DNA of 64,000 bases from positions 1,633,216-1,697,215 of the forward strand of contig CAJINV010000011.1 in NCBI GenBank assembly GCA_905178155.1, written 5' to 3'. Positions 10,253 through 20,784 of this stretch are shown here, in pieces (positions within the stretch are counted from its first letter, which is position 1; each line of letters begins with the position of its first letter). Source of the stretch: Amoebophrya sp. A120 (Eukaryota; Sar; Dinophyceae; Syndiniales; Amoebophryaceae). Position numbers and translations under genes: made by a program. The notes beneath the pieces are model-generated. The model searched no databases. It had not been told where the DNA came from and worked only from the letters and a program-made list of their open reading frames with translations.

Positions 10253-12761
10253 ATGGGTGCCTACTTGTCCGAGCCCAAGCGCGATAAGGACTCTGAGAAC
10301 CAATCCGGAGATGGGTGGGACCTCGGTGCCTCGTCCATGCAGGGTTGGCGGGCCAACATGGAGGACGCGCACCTGGTACTCCCGAGCTTCGGAGGCGACA
10401 GCGACACCTTCCTTGTGGGCGTGTTTGACGGCCATGGGGGGCAGGAGGTGGCAAAATTTGTCGCAAAACACCTCGGCGAGGAGGTGCTGGCAAACGAGTA
10501 TTATATATGATACAGTGCAGCTAATTTCTTGTTCTAGGGAATGCGAATGGTAGTTTATACCACAACAATGTACACGATAATGTTAATGCCGGCGACTGAA
10601 ACAGAAACAAAGACAAACGCATATAAAGGAATCTTCTGAATTATAGGCACTACCAGGGCGGAGATGGGAACATAGGGGAAGCGCTGCGATCAAGTTTCCT
10701 GATATCAACTGCAAATATGTCTGGGTCTGGAAGATTCCGGGATTTGTGATGCATATTTTGCATGATCCATGATGCACGTAATGCATGCCCTAGCATCACA
10801 GATTTTATGCGAGCTTCCTGCTGCCTATACCGCATCAGAAATGCCCTCTGGCTATGACAAAAACTGGACCTCTCTTGGCGTTCATGCAATACAGATTTAT
10901 TGTAGAATCCAAAGACAGCATGACAAGTTGCAATCTTCCAGACCCAGACATTTTTGCAGTCCAGGCCTGAACATGGATGACAAACTCTTCCGGCCGCATT
11001 ACCGAAAGGAACTGGCACGATGGAAAAACAAAGGTAGATGCTTTGGTAGCAGCTAGTTACTATCAAACAAAAAAACTTTCTCGTCACGATCACTCATGCG
11101 CATCTTTGCAATACAAAACTGTTTGTCATGCGTAAAAACAAAAAGGCATCACAGCGGCCAAACTTCATAAGGGATTTCCCTAGTGTTCCTGCAATACAAG
11201 TTGTAAAAGCTGTGATGCTAAAGAAATTTGCAATGCAAAACCTGCAACCTCCCAGGTAGTGCCCAGAACATTTTTGCGCAGATCGTGCAGTTGGCAAGTG
11301 CGAACGAGGACGGCGGGCCCGACCCCTTCAGCGGGCTCGGAGGGCCATATACATTGCAAAAGTATTGTAGACTCGTACTGATTGCGGATATACATGACAA
11401 ATCTGCTTCCCAAGGTAAACCAGCATGACAAACTCCATTTTGAATGCTGAGAAAATTTGTAATGCAATTTGTACTACAGCTACTAGTACTAGCGCGATAC
11501 ATTTTTTGCAATGCATAGGCCAAGTTCTGCGACAAGTGCGAACGAAGACGAGGAAAAGGCAAAGGAGGAAGAAGAGGATTTTCCACCAGAGCTGAAAGAC
11601 ACCGACCCAAAGGACCAAGTACAGGCCGGGTGCACCGCCGTCGTAGCGTGGCGGAGAAAAAACAAACTCATCGTCGCAAACGCGGGGGACAGCAGGGCAG
11701 TGCTGTATTGAGTGAAGTGTTGCTGTCGCTTTCGCTTTGTCGCAAGAAAAATCAAACTGTTTGCGTTTCATTGTAAAGTAAAAAAACCTTTATTTGACAA
11801 AGAAGACCACGAGCTTGTCATCACCATGATCCTGCTAGAAATGCAAAATCACCAAACCATTCGGGAGACATCGACATATCAATATCAGGTGCCGGGACGG
11901 CGTTGCAGTCGCCTTGTCAAATGACCACAAACCAGAGTTGCCGGAAGAAACGGACCGGATTAAGAAGGCGGCCGGGTGGATAGAAAACGGCAGGGTGAAC
12001 GGAAATTTGAACTTGTCACGGGCAATAGGCGACCTCACGTACTACAGGATCATGCACCATTGATTTGTCATGCTACGACGGTCGACCCTCGTGCTAGAGC
12101 TAGCACCACTGCAACAAAAAATATTTCGTTCTGTTGAAGATGCGCTCTATTTCATGCGGCGAAACTGCTCAACCGCGCTCGTTTTTTTACAAGTGAACAA
12201 AAAACCTTGAGGTACAAGAAAAACTCGTCCCTGACACCCGAAGAGCAGGCAATCACCGCCAACCCGGAGCTCACAACCTGGGAATTGCAGGACACAGACG
12301 AGTTCATCATAATGGGATGCGACGTATGCATTGCAAAAGCATCGTACTAGTATAAATCGCAATACAAGTTTTTTCAGAAGGAAAAATTGAGTTTGTAATG
12401 TTGACAAGATTTGTCATGCATGATTGCAATTAGTACGAGTACGATACTTTTGCACAGGATGCGACGGAATCTGGGAGATTAAGAGCAACCAGGAAGTGTG
12501 CGAGTATAGAGAAATGATTTGATGATTTTTGTTATGCTGTAACCGCATGATGAGTATTTTTTGTCATGCTGAGACTGCATCTACTTAAAACTAAACAGCT
12601 TCGTGAAGCAGCGGCTGCCAGACACGCTGAAGGAGAAGAAGCCACTGTCCAGCATATGCGAGGAGTTCATGGATTCAATTCTATCCGAAGATATCACCAA
12701 GACCGAGGGAATGGGTTGTGACAACATGACCATGATCATTATTTTGCTGAAAAAGGACTGA
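10253..12761 (+). CDS. PP2C-family (PPM) protein serine/threonine phosphatase
   Basis: Nine exons: 10253-10497, 10647-10702, 10971-11033, 11256-11347, 11523-11704, 11889-12038, 12212-12324, 12467-12503, 12599-12761; 366 residues, the size of a compact PP2C catalytic domain. Metal-binding and catalytic motifs occur in order: MEDAH (about residue 36), FDGHGG (58), AGDSRAVL (about 213), [17 protein letters not shown] (about 297) and CDNMT (about 352). It should be a Mg/Mn-dependent phosphatase that removes phosphate from Ser/Thr. An acidic insert ([13 protein letters not shown]) precedes the core strand [12 protein letters not shown]. Five introns are GT-AG (10498-10646, 11034-11255, 11705-11888, 12039-12211, 12504-12598) and three are introners. 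MGAYLS at the start resembles the MG-x-L-S N-myristoylation context of alveolate PP2Cs, suggesting membrane association. Confidence 0.92.
10703..10965. mobile_element. Introner IE6, family A (PP2C gene)
   Basis: 263 bp flanked by CCTGA (10698-10702, 10966-10970). Arms TGTCTGGGTCTGGAAG and CTTCCAGACCCAGACA. Removal gives [11 protein letters not shown], matching the PP2C alignment. Confidence 0.9.
11348..11517. mobile_element. Introner IE7, diverged family B (PP2C gene)
   Basis: 170 bp flanked by GGCCA (11343-11347, 11518-11522). Left arm TTGCAAAAGTATTGTA; right end has GCGATACATTTTTTGCAA. Removal gives [14 protein letters not shown]. Confidence 0.8.
12325..12456. mobile_element. Introner IE8, family B (PP2C gene)
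   Basis: 132 bp, the shortest copy, flanked by the longest direct repeat seen here, GGATGCGACG (12315-12324, 12457-12466). Arms GCAAAAGCATCGTACTAG and GTACGATACTTTTGC. Removal restores the catalytic block [11 protein letters not shown]. Confidence 0.88.
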
Positions 12762-13616
12762 AAGAGACTGAGAATCTACTCCTTATGTAGTTTTTTTGAA
12801 GCACGACTCGCTGGAAGCGCGGGCGTGTCTTTTGTATTGTTGTACTTATTAGTTGTTGCTGTTGGACGATTAAGATGATGTTTTTTTTTGCGATCGATAC
12901 TGGTATTGCTGCGGTGCTGACTCTAGCTCAGTACATTGTGTTTCGCGCTGTCCCGGTAGAGTAAGGAGGGGCTAGTACACACATGAAAAATATGGACAGC
13001 ACCTACTACAACTACTGTTCAGCGACTGTAGAAGTGCTGGAATAGGCTTGTATAAATGCAAACTACGTAGGTTTTCTGCATTTTTTTGCTGAAATGGACA
13101 CGTCGACTGTGACCGATCGTGAAACTCAAAGCTATGTGAATTTCATCTGCTCCTTCCGCTAGGTCGTGAAGAAGCGCAGTCTGAGGCAAGGCAATCAGTG
13201 TATGACGTGCAGCCAGGAGGAGCACAAGCTTGAGCCTTAGTGCCACCACCGTAGGGGTGGACGATAACAAGCAAGGTTTCAGTCGTGTAGATCAGGAGCA
13301 CGTCGCCTTTTATGAAGAAAATCATTTTCAAATCGCTACTATCGGGTACTGTCTTCTGATAAACCTTTTTCAGCTACCCCGCAGCACTACCTAGTACAAG
13401 TACAGCCTAGTACAATCTGGACCGTTAAAAAAATGTCAATGTGAGGCTGTAGCCCTTGTCTGTTGTATCAACCGAGCGCATTACATCAATCTTGTTGGTT
13501 GTATCCCGACTACCCTTTAACGTGAATACTTATTTGTTCCTCGTACACCCTCCGAAATAGTAATAGACGCACTATGATCCAACACTCTAGTGAATGAAAA
13601 ACCCGCACCCGCGACG
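12762..13616. other. Intergenic spacer
   Basis: No coding signal or structure recognised; includes the 3' flank of PP2C and the 5' leader of the amidotransferase. Confidence 0.5.
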
Positions 13617-16440
13617 ATGTTGACTTGGTACAACAAGCTGCTTCTCTTGCTGCGTCAGCTAGCGCTCTTCGTGGGTACTATCGTCATCCTCGAGCAGCCA
13701 TGTGGCTGCCAAAAAGCGTTAGCCTGTCGTCTCGCTATCTACGCAGGGCAGGAGCGGGAAGAGACGGCATCCGCGCTGTTTCTCGGTGGTCCGGAGCGCC
13801 CCAACGCGTTGGACCAGCAAGCCAATGCGAGGACGGTGGCGTTTCTGTATAGAGTTTGTGGCTTTGCACTTACTGTTCGGTGCTCGTTTTCTAAGTTTTT
13901 CATTCTGCATCTACTTATTCTTACACGAAGGAGCACCTCATGGAAATAAAATAAATCTGCAACTACACATTGTCAGTGGCGACGCGCCCGACAGCTTATT
14001 TTGGGACCCGGCGTTGTTCTTCCAGCGCAATCACGCGGTGAACCATATGGCGTTCTCAAACGTTACATTCTCAACTGTTACATGATTTGCCATGTAAAAC
14101 TCTCATCAATATCACCATCATCAAGCTGCTTCGCATGGATGACAAATTTTCGAAGGGCTCAAGAGCATCCTAATCTGTGCCGAACCTGTAAACAAAAGGC
14201 GTAATCTTCACCCTTGCACTTTTGCCAGTCTTACATTACAAATTCGTGTAACAGTTGAGAATGTAACGTTTGAGAACGCCATAAACCAAGACGGTTGGGG
14301 CGTCGGGTGGTACAGCAAGCGGAATGCCGCGAAGCGCTACCGCGACTGGGAGCCCGCGGTGGACGTCCAGCGGCACATCCACGAGGAGGCGGCGTCCTAT
14401 TTTTCGGACGCGCCCCCGGAAAAGAGCATCGTGTACACCAACCGCACGAATTCTGAACTAACGGCCTTCTCGCAAAACATCAAGAGTCCCGTATCAATTG
14501 TAAAAATGTCTGGGTCTGGAAGAATGGAAGGTTTGTCATGCTTGTCTGGCATGACCCATGGTGCTTGTAATGCATGACCCAGCATCACAGATTTTTGGAA
14601 AGCTTCCTGATGCCATTTCCGCATGACAAATGCCCTCCTCGCGTAGCACAAATGTGGCTCCTCTTGCTGGTCATGCATACAGATTTTTTTAGAGTCCAGA
14701 GTTAGCATCACAAGTTCCAACTTTCCAGACCCAGACATTTTTACATTTGATATCCCGTGCTTTTCGGCCATTTGAGAGCATCGTCAAAAGGAGCTGGAGC
14801 TGCCGCTAGTACTTCTTCCCAAGAAGATAACCCAGGTGCAACCTCGCAGCCTGTCGGAGATTTGCAACGGGTCAATACCCACCCCTTTGTGTACAACGGC
14901 ATCCTTTGGATGCACAATGGCAGCTTGCCCAAGCACGTCATGGATCAGCTAAAATCCCGGCTGCTCTGTGAGCCGATGCGCGCCAATTTGGTGAACGGAG
15001 ACACGGACTCCGAGCACTTGGGCGCCTATGAAAGCGTCAGAATGGAAATCCTCAAAGTGGAAATAATTTGTGATGCATGAAATGCAAGGCGAAAAGGCAA
15101 TATTGCAGAGGACGCACTGGAGGCCGACTATTGTCCTACTGGGGGGTAAGAATTGGAGTGCTGCTTAGCACGACAGAAGGGCACCCCCTTGCCTTGACCT
15201 GCATGACAGACATGATTTGAGTGCCCGGGAAATTTGTCATGCGCCGGCTACAAATAATGGCGCTTCAACTGGAGTCGTTTTTTTGCATTACAAATTATTT
15301 CCACCTTGAGGATTTCCAACCTGAGGCTTTCATAGCGCCTACTTTGTCCAGGAATTGATCCAGAACGACCAGACCAAAGAGCCCACAGTGGAGAACTTCT
15401 GCGCACCACGCGGCAGTCCGGCGTTCACACCGACGACCACGACAACGACAACGACTACCACCACGACCACGACGACGTCCAGCAGTGAAACGGAAGCTCC
15501 TTCTCAGGAAGTAGACGCAGCAGAGGCTGCTGGTGGTGGGGATGGCGCAACAGAGACTACTACGCTAGCACCAGAAGTGGCAGCAGACGCTGCTACCGCT
15601 GCTCCCACGCCAGACCCCGCGACCCTTGCGGCAATAAAAGAGATCGAGGACGCAGCGAAGGTAAACACTTTCTACACCGTTTTTGAGCTGGTCACGGCGT
15701 TGCGAAACACGTTGCGCACCATCGTGGAAGTCGGCGGTCCGGAGGCCAGCAGCATCAACCTCGGCGTGTCCGATGGAAATACGGTTTTGGCATCGAGGTT
15801 TGTCGTGTTGGAATTTCTGATATGTACTGCAGAGTTACTTGTTAGAAATAGAATATACAAGAGGAGCCATAGTCACAGTGACAATTGAAGTACATGGTTC
15901 TGACATGAATTTGTTGTTCCTGTACTCAGTCTTGTGGACGAGTACTCACAGTTTCCCGGATGAAAAAATTGTCGAAACAGGTTTCGCACCGCCGACAACG
16001 AAGACCCTCCATCGCTCTACTACGCGCGAACCAAAAATGCCGTTTGGATAGCCTCCGAGCCGCTGGATGCGCCTCTGCCGTTTTCCGACTGGGTAACGAC
16101 GCCGGCGAAGAAGAAAAACGAGGCCGACACCATCGAGCCCCAACTCGCGTACGACTACGACGACTTGAGCGGCAGTGTGGTGGTGGAAGGCAGTTTATAC
16201 TCCCCCGAGTACGGAACGGAACCAAGAATCTGGCAGTCGCTGGCCAAAGACGAGCTGCTCATTTACGAGCGGAGCACCGACACACTCAAGTTTGAGTGCC
16301 TGTCCGCAGCCTGCGAGCTGGATAAGAGGGAGCGGAAAAAGAAGAGAAAAAAACGCATGCTGAACGGACTCAGCGTCTTTTCGCCGAAACGAATTTATAA
16401 CTCGCTCTTCGGAGACCGGCCGGGGGCGGACGACCTGTAG
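13617..16440 (+). CDS. Class II glutamine amidotransferase with secretory leader (YafJ/DUG3-like)
   Basis: Exons 13617-13846 (end uncertain), 13977-14045, 14289-14492, 14759-15026, 15340-15797, 15981-16440; about 562 residues. Family motifs occur in order: CRLAIYAG with the N-terminal nucleophile Cys37, DGWGVGWY (about residue 100), GHLRAS (about 170), NTHPFVYNG and HNGSL (about 207-220). This domain hydrolyses glutamine, or a gamma-glutamyl amide in the DUG3 branch, using an N-terminal Cys. Here the Cys is preceded by a hydrophobic leader (residues 8-25) and KALA, a signal-peptidase-like site directly before Cys37. A poly-Thr tract (about residues 285-300) and a basic KRERKKKRKKR stretch near the end are atypical. 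Exon 1 ends at a phase-2 donor; GTATAG at 13847 is my choice, but 13808 and 13841 also fit. The last intron, 15798-15980, is GT-AG. Confidence 0.75.
14046..14283. mobile_element. Introner IE9 with perfect 37-bp inverted repeats (amidotransferase gene)
   Basis: 238 bp flanked by AACCA (14041-14045, 14284-14288). The first 37 bp (14046-14082) are an exact reverse complement of the last 37 bp (14247-14283). Removal gives HAVN|QDGWGVGWY, the family motif. Confidence 0.9.
14493..14752. mobile_element. Introner IE10, family A (amidotransferase gene)
   Basis: 260 bp flanked by TCCCGT (14487-14492, 14753-14758). Arms TGTCTGGGTCTGGAAG and CTTTCCAGACCCAGACA. Removal gives KSPV|LFGHLRAS. Confidence 0.9.
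15027..15334. mobile_element. Introner IE11, family C (amidotransferase gene)
   Basis: 308 bp flanked by GCGCC (15022-15026, 15335-15339). Long complementary arms (about 15027-15067 and 15294-15334) of the family C type, diverged from the TLC and myosin copies in a compensated way (CCTCAAAGTGGAAATAA pairs with TTATTTCCACCTTGAGG). Removal gives EHLGA|YFVQEL. Confidence 0.85.
15432..15477 (+). repeat. ACN triplet tract encoding poly-Thr
   Basis: Imperfect ACG/ACA/ACC/ACT triplet run inside exon 5 of the amidotransferase; codes for about 15 consecutive Thr. Confidence 0.8.
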
Positions 16441-17341
16441 ATTGATGCATGTCCACCGTAGGGGTTCGTTGTAGCAGCGGAAATGAGGATGGACGCCACT
16501 GCAGTAGATACAATGACGCGTGTCCACTGTCCACTTTCTTAGCCCCATATGGAGTTTTTTATCCCCTGCTTCCTCGAGCTCAAGCCGGGTTCAAAACTGC
16601 GCGCACGCATGAAATTCCTGTTCTTCTTCACGAGAAAATCAAAATACAAAAATGCAGCTCCATTGTTTAGAGCACCGTAAACGCACGAGAGGAGCAAGAT
16701 TCCAGGTACAAGCATCTCACATGGCAAAACCTTTGTTCAGCTGCATGATTTTGATTGCACTTCTTCCACAGACTCTGGTTCGTGCTAAGTACCAACTGCA
16801 CACCTGGTGCAGTGGTAACAAAGTAATTCGTGATGATCGTCCTCCCAACCCGGGGGCGGCTCGTCTTCAAACCCGTATGACAATGCCATCATGATCGTCC
16901 TTTCGTCCGTGGTACTAAAGGTAAGTATACTTTTTACTCGTCACAGCCGCGGTCGTTCCAACCTCAAATTTTTCGTGTGGTGAAAGGAATGATATTTCTT
17001 CGTTTCGTGCACTCGTTTTTCTACTGGTGTTTTTTTCTCTGTTTCCTTCGTCCACTTGCTTTTTGGTTCTCATATTCATTCTCATTGTCTTTTTCACAGG
17101 TCCCGTTTACCCCCAGTGACAGCAGATAATCGCACTCAGGGAAACTACATCTTGTATCTGTCAGAGTCAGTATACGCCGGTGGATACAAGTTTACTTACT
17201 TCCATCGTTCTGTTGTAGTGGAACAAGCAACCGCTATTGATACTTCACCCAAATCATAATATGTAGTGCATATCATTGTATTTTTTGATTCTAACATCAG
17301 TACAGTGGTGGAAACGCGGTTCTTGCGCTTTGTTGTCAAAA
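16441..17341. other. Spacer and duplicated 5' leader of GH16 gene 1
   Basis: From about 16885 the sequence is duplicated at about 20360-20800. It contains a likely leader intron (16921-17099: GTAAGTAT donor, TTTTTCACAG acceptor) preceded by a short upstream reading frame, MIVLSSVVLK, that meets a stop soon after the splice. Confidence 0.55.
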
Positions 17342-18970
17342 ATGACGCAGATGACGCTCCTCCAGCGCCAACACCGCCGCGTGGGAACACACGTAAACGA
17401 CCATAAGAGTCGTGCCGCCAACATTGCGTTGCTCGTCTGTAGTTTCGGCTCTCCGAGTTGTCAACCAGCTGCGGCCTTGCAAACGGAAGGGAGAAGGCTA
17501 AGAACTACAGCAACACCAGCGGTCGGGAAAAAAGATGACGACCAGCAAATGATAGGCACGGAGAACAAGAACGCGGCATCCACGTCCCCCTTCTCCTTGC
17601 TCCGTCGCAGGAAACATCTGCTCAACAAGAATACCAAATTTGCCTCCTCGACTGACAACACCCCGTCAGAAGTGTCAGCCCCGTGCGACGGCTCGTCCTT
17701 TTGCGTCGGTCAACGCCTTGCAGTTGATGTACCGGACGTAAAAACATTAACAAGGACCACCAATTCCAATTCGCAGCAATATGGTGGCGCTAGTAATACT
17801 ACAAATCCCAACCAAGGTCTCCTGTCCGCGACAGAAGAGCTTGCGACTTCTACGCAGAGTGCCTACGCCGGAATCCCTAGTCGCTACACGCTCGCGCTCG
17901 ACTGTCCTGGGTCGGACCGGGAGAAATTTTTGAATTGCTTCCTCCCCTACAAGGACAGAGATCCGACGGAAGGCAATGTGGACTACCTGCGGGGCTGGGA
18001 CGAGTTTCGGAACGAGCTGATCACCGTCCAGGCAAACCCGACCAACCCGGCGAAGAAGCAGATCAGTATCGATTTCAAAACCGGCGCATTGAACGGCGCC
18101 GACAATCGCCCGGCGATCCGGCTCCACTCGAAACTGGGATTCGAGTATGGGTCGCTGTTTGTCGTCGATGTGGAGCGCATGCCCGCGCTGGACGGGGTGT
18201 GGCCGGCGTACTGGACCTGCCACAAGGGTGGTGTGATGGGTGGCAATTGGTATGGGACCGACCACGCGTATTGGCCGGGGTCCGGGGAATTTGACCTGAT
18301 GGAGCACGTCCACGGCTGGGGCATGGACCAGATGCGCACCACACTGCACACAGACTTCGAGCAAAAGTGCGAAGTGTCGATGGATACCGGCAGTCCGGGC
18401 AACCTCGGGCCGGCCGGACGGGATCTTAAGCTGAAGCGCGGCAACTGCGAGGGCTATGATGGATGCGGGGTTGACGCGAATCAGGTTCCGAACGGGCGCG
18501 GGTTCAACATTGCACGCGGTGGGTTGCACATCATGGCTGTCGAGGAAGATGCGGTTAAATTCTGGTGGGTGCCGCGCGACCAGGTCACCGATGCAAATTT
18601 CCCAGATGCGGACACGGCGCAGGGTGCGTTCTGGGAGCAGAAGCTGCAGCAAATCCAACCCTACGTGGTGTTCCCGCTGAATGACCAGAACTGTCCCGCG
18701 CGTGCGCTCTTCAAGACCCAAACCTTCATCATCAACACCACGTTTTGCGGCGCCTGGGCGGGCGCGGTGTATCAGCGCGGCGAAAAAGCTGGATGTGAGG
18801 CGCTCGTGCGGAGTGATATGTACGGAAAGCGGGGGCAGAAGAACGAAAAGGGTGAGGACCTGTGGGACCAGGAAGGTGGCATCGGCACGAATTTTGTGTT
18901 CAATTCTATCAAAATGTTCGCGAAAGATGGCAACAGCCCAGCCTGGGATCTTTCCAAGCCGTTGCGCTAG
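17342..18970 (+). CDS. Secreted GH16-family glycoside hydrolase (beta-glucanase-like), copy 1
   Basis: Single exon, 542 residues, ATG at 17342. A basic N-terminus plus hydrophobic stretch (NIALLVCSF, then QPAAALQ) looks like a signal peptide. A variable Ser/Thr/Arg-rich region follows, and the catalytic domain starts about residue 180. GH16 hallmarks: GVWPAYWTCHKGG, WPGSGEFDLMEHVHG, TTLHTDF and IARGGLHIMAVEED. The retaining active site ExDxxE corresponds to E316, D318 and E321. The family hydrolyses beta-1,3 or mixed beta-glucans, so extracellular digestion of host wall or storage glucan is a reasonable inference for a parasite. A near-identical paralogue lies 3.4 kb downstream. Substrate cannot be read from sequence. 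Confidence 0.82.
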   Translation: MTQMTLLQRQHRRVGTHVNDHKSRAANIALLVCSFGSPSCQPAAALQTEGRRLRTTATPAVGKKDDDQQMIGTENKNAASTSPFSLLRRRKHLLNKNTKFASSTDNTPSEVSAPCDGSSFCVGQRLAVDVPDVKTLTRTTNSNSQQYGGASNTTNPNQGLLSATEELATSTQSAYAGIPSRYTLALDCPGSDREKFLNCFLPYKDRDPTEGNVDYLRGWDEFRNELITVQANPTNPAKKQISIDFKTGALNGADNRPAIRLHSKLGFEYGSLFVVDVERMPALDGVWPAYWTCHKGGVMGGNWYGTDHAYWPGSGEFDLMEHVHGWGMDQMRTTLHTDFEQKCEVSMDTGSPGNLGPAGRDLKLKRGNCEGYDGCGVDANQVPNGRGFNIARGGLHIMAVEEDAVKFWWVPRDQVTDANFPDADTAQGAFWEQKLQQIQPYVVFPLNDQNCPARALFKTQTFIINTTFCGAWAGAVYQRGEKAGCEALVRSDMYGKRGQKNEKGEDLWDQEGGIGTNFVFNSIKMFAKDGNSPAWDLSKPLR

Positions 18971-19229
18971 GAGACGAGGTGGAGAAACGTACATTGAGAC
19001 TCTTTTTTTTTGCATTACCCCCTCCGACCGCTCGCCGGTGCTTTAACTCCATCTGTAAATGTACGATCCTCAGTGTTGCTGTTGTTGCCGTGATCTTCAT
19101 CTTTTTACTATATTCGAATGCTTGTAAATTGTTGGTCATGTGATCTAAACCCTACCTCCGCGCAAGACTGAAGCTTCTATGAGATCCCGAAATGCCTGCT
19201 CTCCAAATGCAAATGATGAAGAATTTGAG
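18971..19229. other. 3' flank of GH16 copy 1
   Basis: No coding signal; poly-T run near 19004-19012. Start of the stretch absent from unit 2. Confidence 0.4.
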
Positions 19230-19495
19230 CAAGTCGGGCTCTCTTGGTTCGGATTTTATCAAGGACCGGCGACCCTGGTAAAATCTTTACCAGGGACCCG
19301 GGTCCCAGATGAAATCCCTACGCAGGCTCCCACGGTACCGATTTGACCGATCCCAGAATGGTCCAGATCCTAGCCAAATCCTGGCTGATGACTTTATGCA
19401 TCGAGGACCGTCGTCCTAGATCAAAACTTTATCAAGGAGCTCCGACCTAGATAAAAACTTTACCAGGGACCTCCGTCCCTGATAAAATCGCGCCC
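19230..19495. repeat. Degenerate tandem repeats with GGGACC/GGTCCC palindromes
   Basis: Several imperfect units of about 30 bp built on ACTTTACCAGGGACC and its near relatives (TTTATCAAGGAGC, CCTGATAAAAT). The units are partly self-complementary. They lie in the segment found only in duplication unit 1. Confidence 0.6.
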
Positions 19496-20784
19496 ATACA
19501 GAGTGGGAAGTAGGTCCCAGAATGGCTAGAGATCTGGAGCCTCAGAGCCTGTGATGAGTGGAGTGATGTCTATGATGAACCTTGATTGCTGAATCTTTAC
19601 AGGATGCAACGCAGCCAGAGGCTTTCGCCCTGTCTGCTGAGAGATTGGAGCGCTTTAACGTGTTAGAGACCTCTCGAAGGTAGAAGCTTTGGTCACTCAG
19701 TGTGGCAGGTGTGTTCAAAGTCCAGCATAAGCAGCGTTGTGCTATTTTTTTTTTTTCGATTTTTACAATTTAAACGATTGTGATATCGCTCTTTCGAAAC
19801 AAGCCCATGCCCAACTACAACTTCCACCCCGACGCATAGCAAATTCTGATCACAAGCAAGACGCTTCCCCAGCTTGCTCCCCCCCTTCCTGCAAGCGCAT
19901 CAATATCCAAGATGTGAGTTTACTATTTTTGGAACGGTGCGACGTAAAAGAAAAAGTGTAAATGCACCCTGCATTGATTTTTCGTCTTGGCCGCGGGCTC
20001 ATCTTCCTTCTATGTGAGTTCGTGGACCCTAAACCCTGGACAGAGCCGCGCATTCCACAAGAGCCACGCCTTCAACTAAGCCTGGTGGCCCACCGGCATA
20101 TAATATGCGAATGGTAGTACTGCTCGGTCGAGATTATCATATCTGCTCAAGTGGCCGCAATAAATGCAAAGATTTATTTCGAGCGACGTTGATCCTGTAG
20201 TCGCGCTCCTCGGACACGTCTTGTCTAGAGACAACATGAGAAGGATCCTACGCGGCCAAAAGGTGATCTGATCAGCAACGGATCATTTGTTTCAGCTGCA
20301 GCGCATCATACGTTGTAATAAACGACCTAGAGCTAAAGGGCGTACGTAGAGGATCATAGCCATCGTGATCGTCCTTTCGTCCGTGGTACTAAACGTAACA
20401 GACTTATACTCGTCACAACCGTGGTCGTTCCAACCTCAATTTTTTCGTGTGGTAAAAGGAATGATGTTTCTTCTTGTCGTGCACTCGTTTTTCTGTTGGT
20501 GTTTTTTTCTCTGTTTGCTTCGTCGACTTGCTTTTTGGTTTTCATATTCATTCTCATTGTCTTTTTCACAGGTCCCGTTTACACTTGTCCTCAGTGACAG
20601 CAGATAATCGCACTGAGGGAAATATCTTGTCGGATACAAGTTCAAATACTTCCATCGTTGGTTCTGTTGTAGTAGAACAAGCAACCGCTATTGATACTTC
20701 ACCCAAATCATAAACATAATACGTAGTGCATATTATTGTATTTTTCAACATCAGTACCTATATTGGTGACAACGCGGTTTCGCT
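19496..20784. other. Spacer between the two GH16 genes
   Basis: Unit 1 3' flank to about 20340, then the unit 2 copy of the leader. Relative to unit 1 the leader intron donor GTAAGTAT reads GTAACAGA here and the upstream ATG is GTG. Confidence 0.55.

Larger units (their letters stand above)
16885..20340. repeat. Tandem segmental duplication, unit 1
   Basis: The leader, GH16 gene and 3' flank of this unit recur at about 20360-22990. Matching 3' flank landmarks: TTTCGAAACAAGCCCA (about 19793 and 22595), CCCCCTTCCTGCA, ACATGAGAAGGATCCTAC (about 20234 and 22874). Unit 1 carries about 600 bp (roughly 19141-19736) that unit 2 lacks. Confidence 0.8.

Noticed and set aside
11228-11428. Independent small frame including [18 protein letters not shown]
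   Set aside because: It is exon 4 of the PP2C gene (11256-11347) read on into introner IE7.
14046-14752. Arrays of repeated and inverted words as a CRISPR-like locus
   Set aside because: The repeats are arms of separate introners inside exons of a eukaryotic gene, not regularly spaced identical repeats with spacers.
17747-19015. Long minus-strand frames opposite both GH16 genes
   Set aside because: They occur in parallel in both duplicates because the coding strand is conserved; the + strand encodes the GH16 active site.
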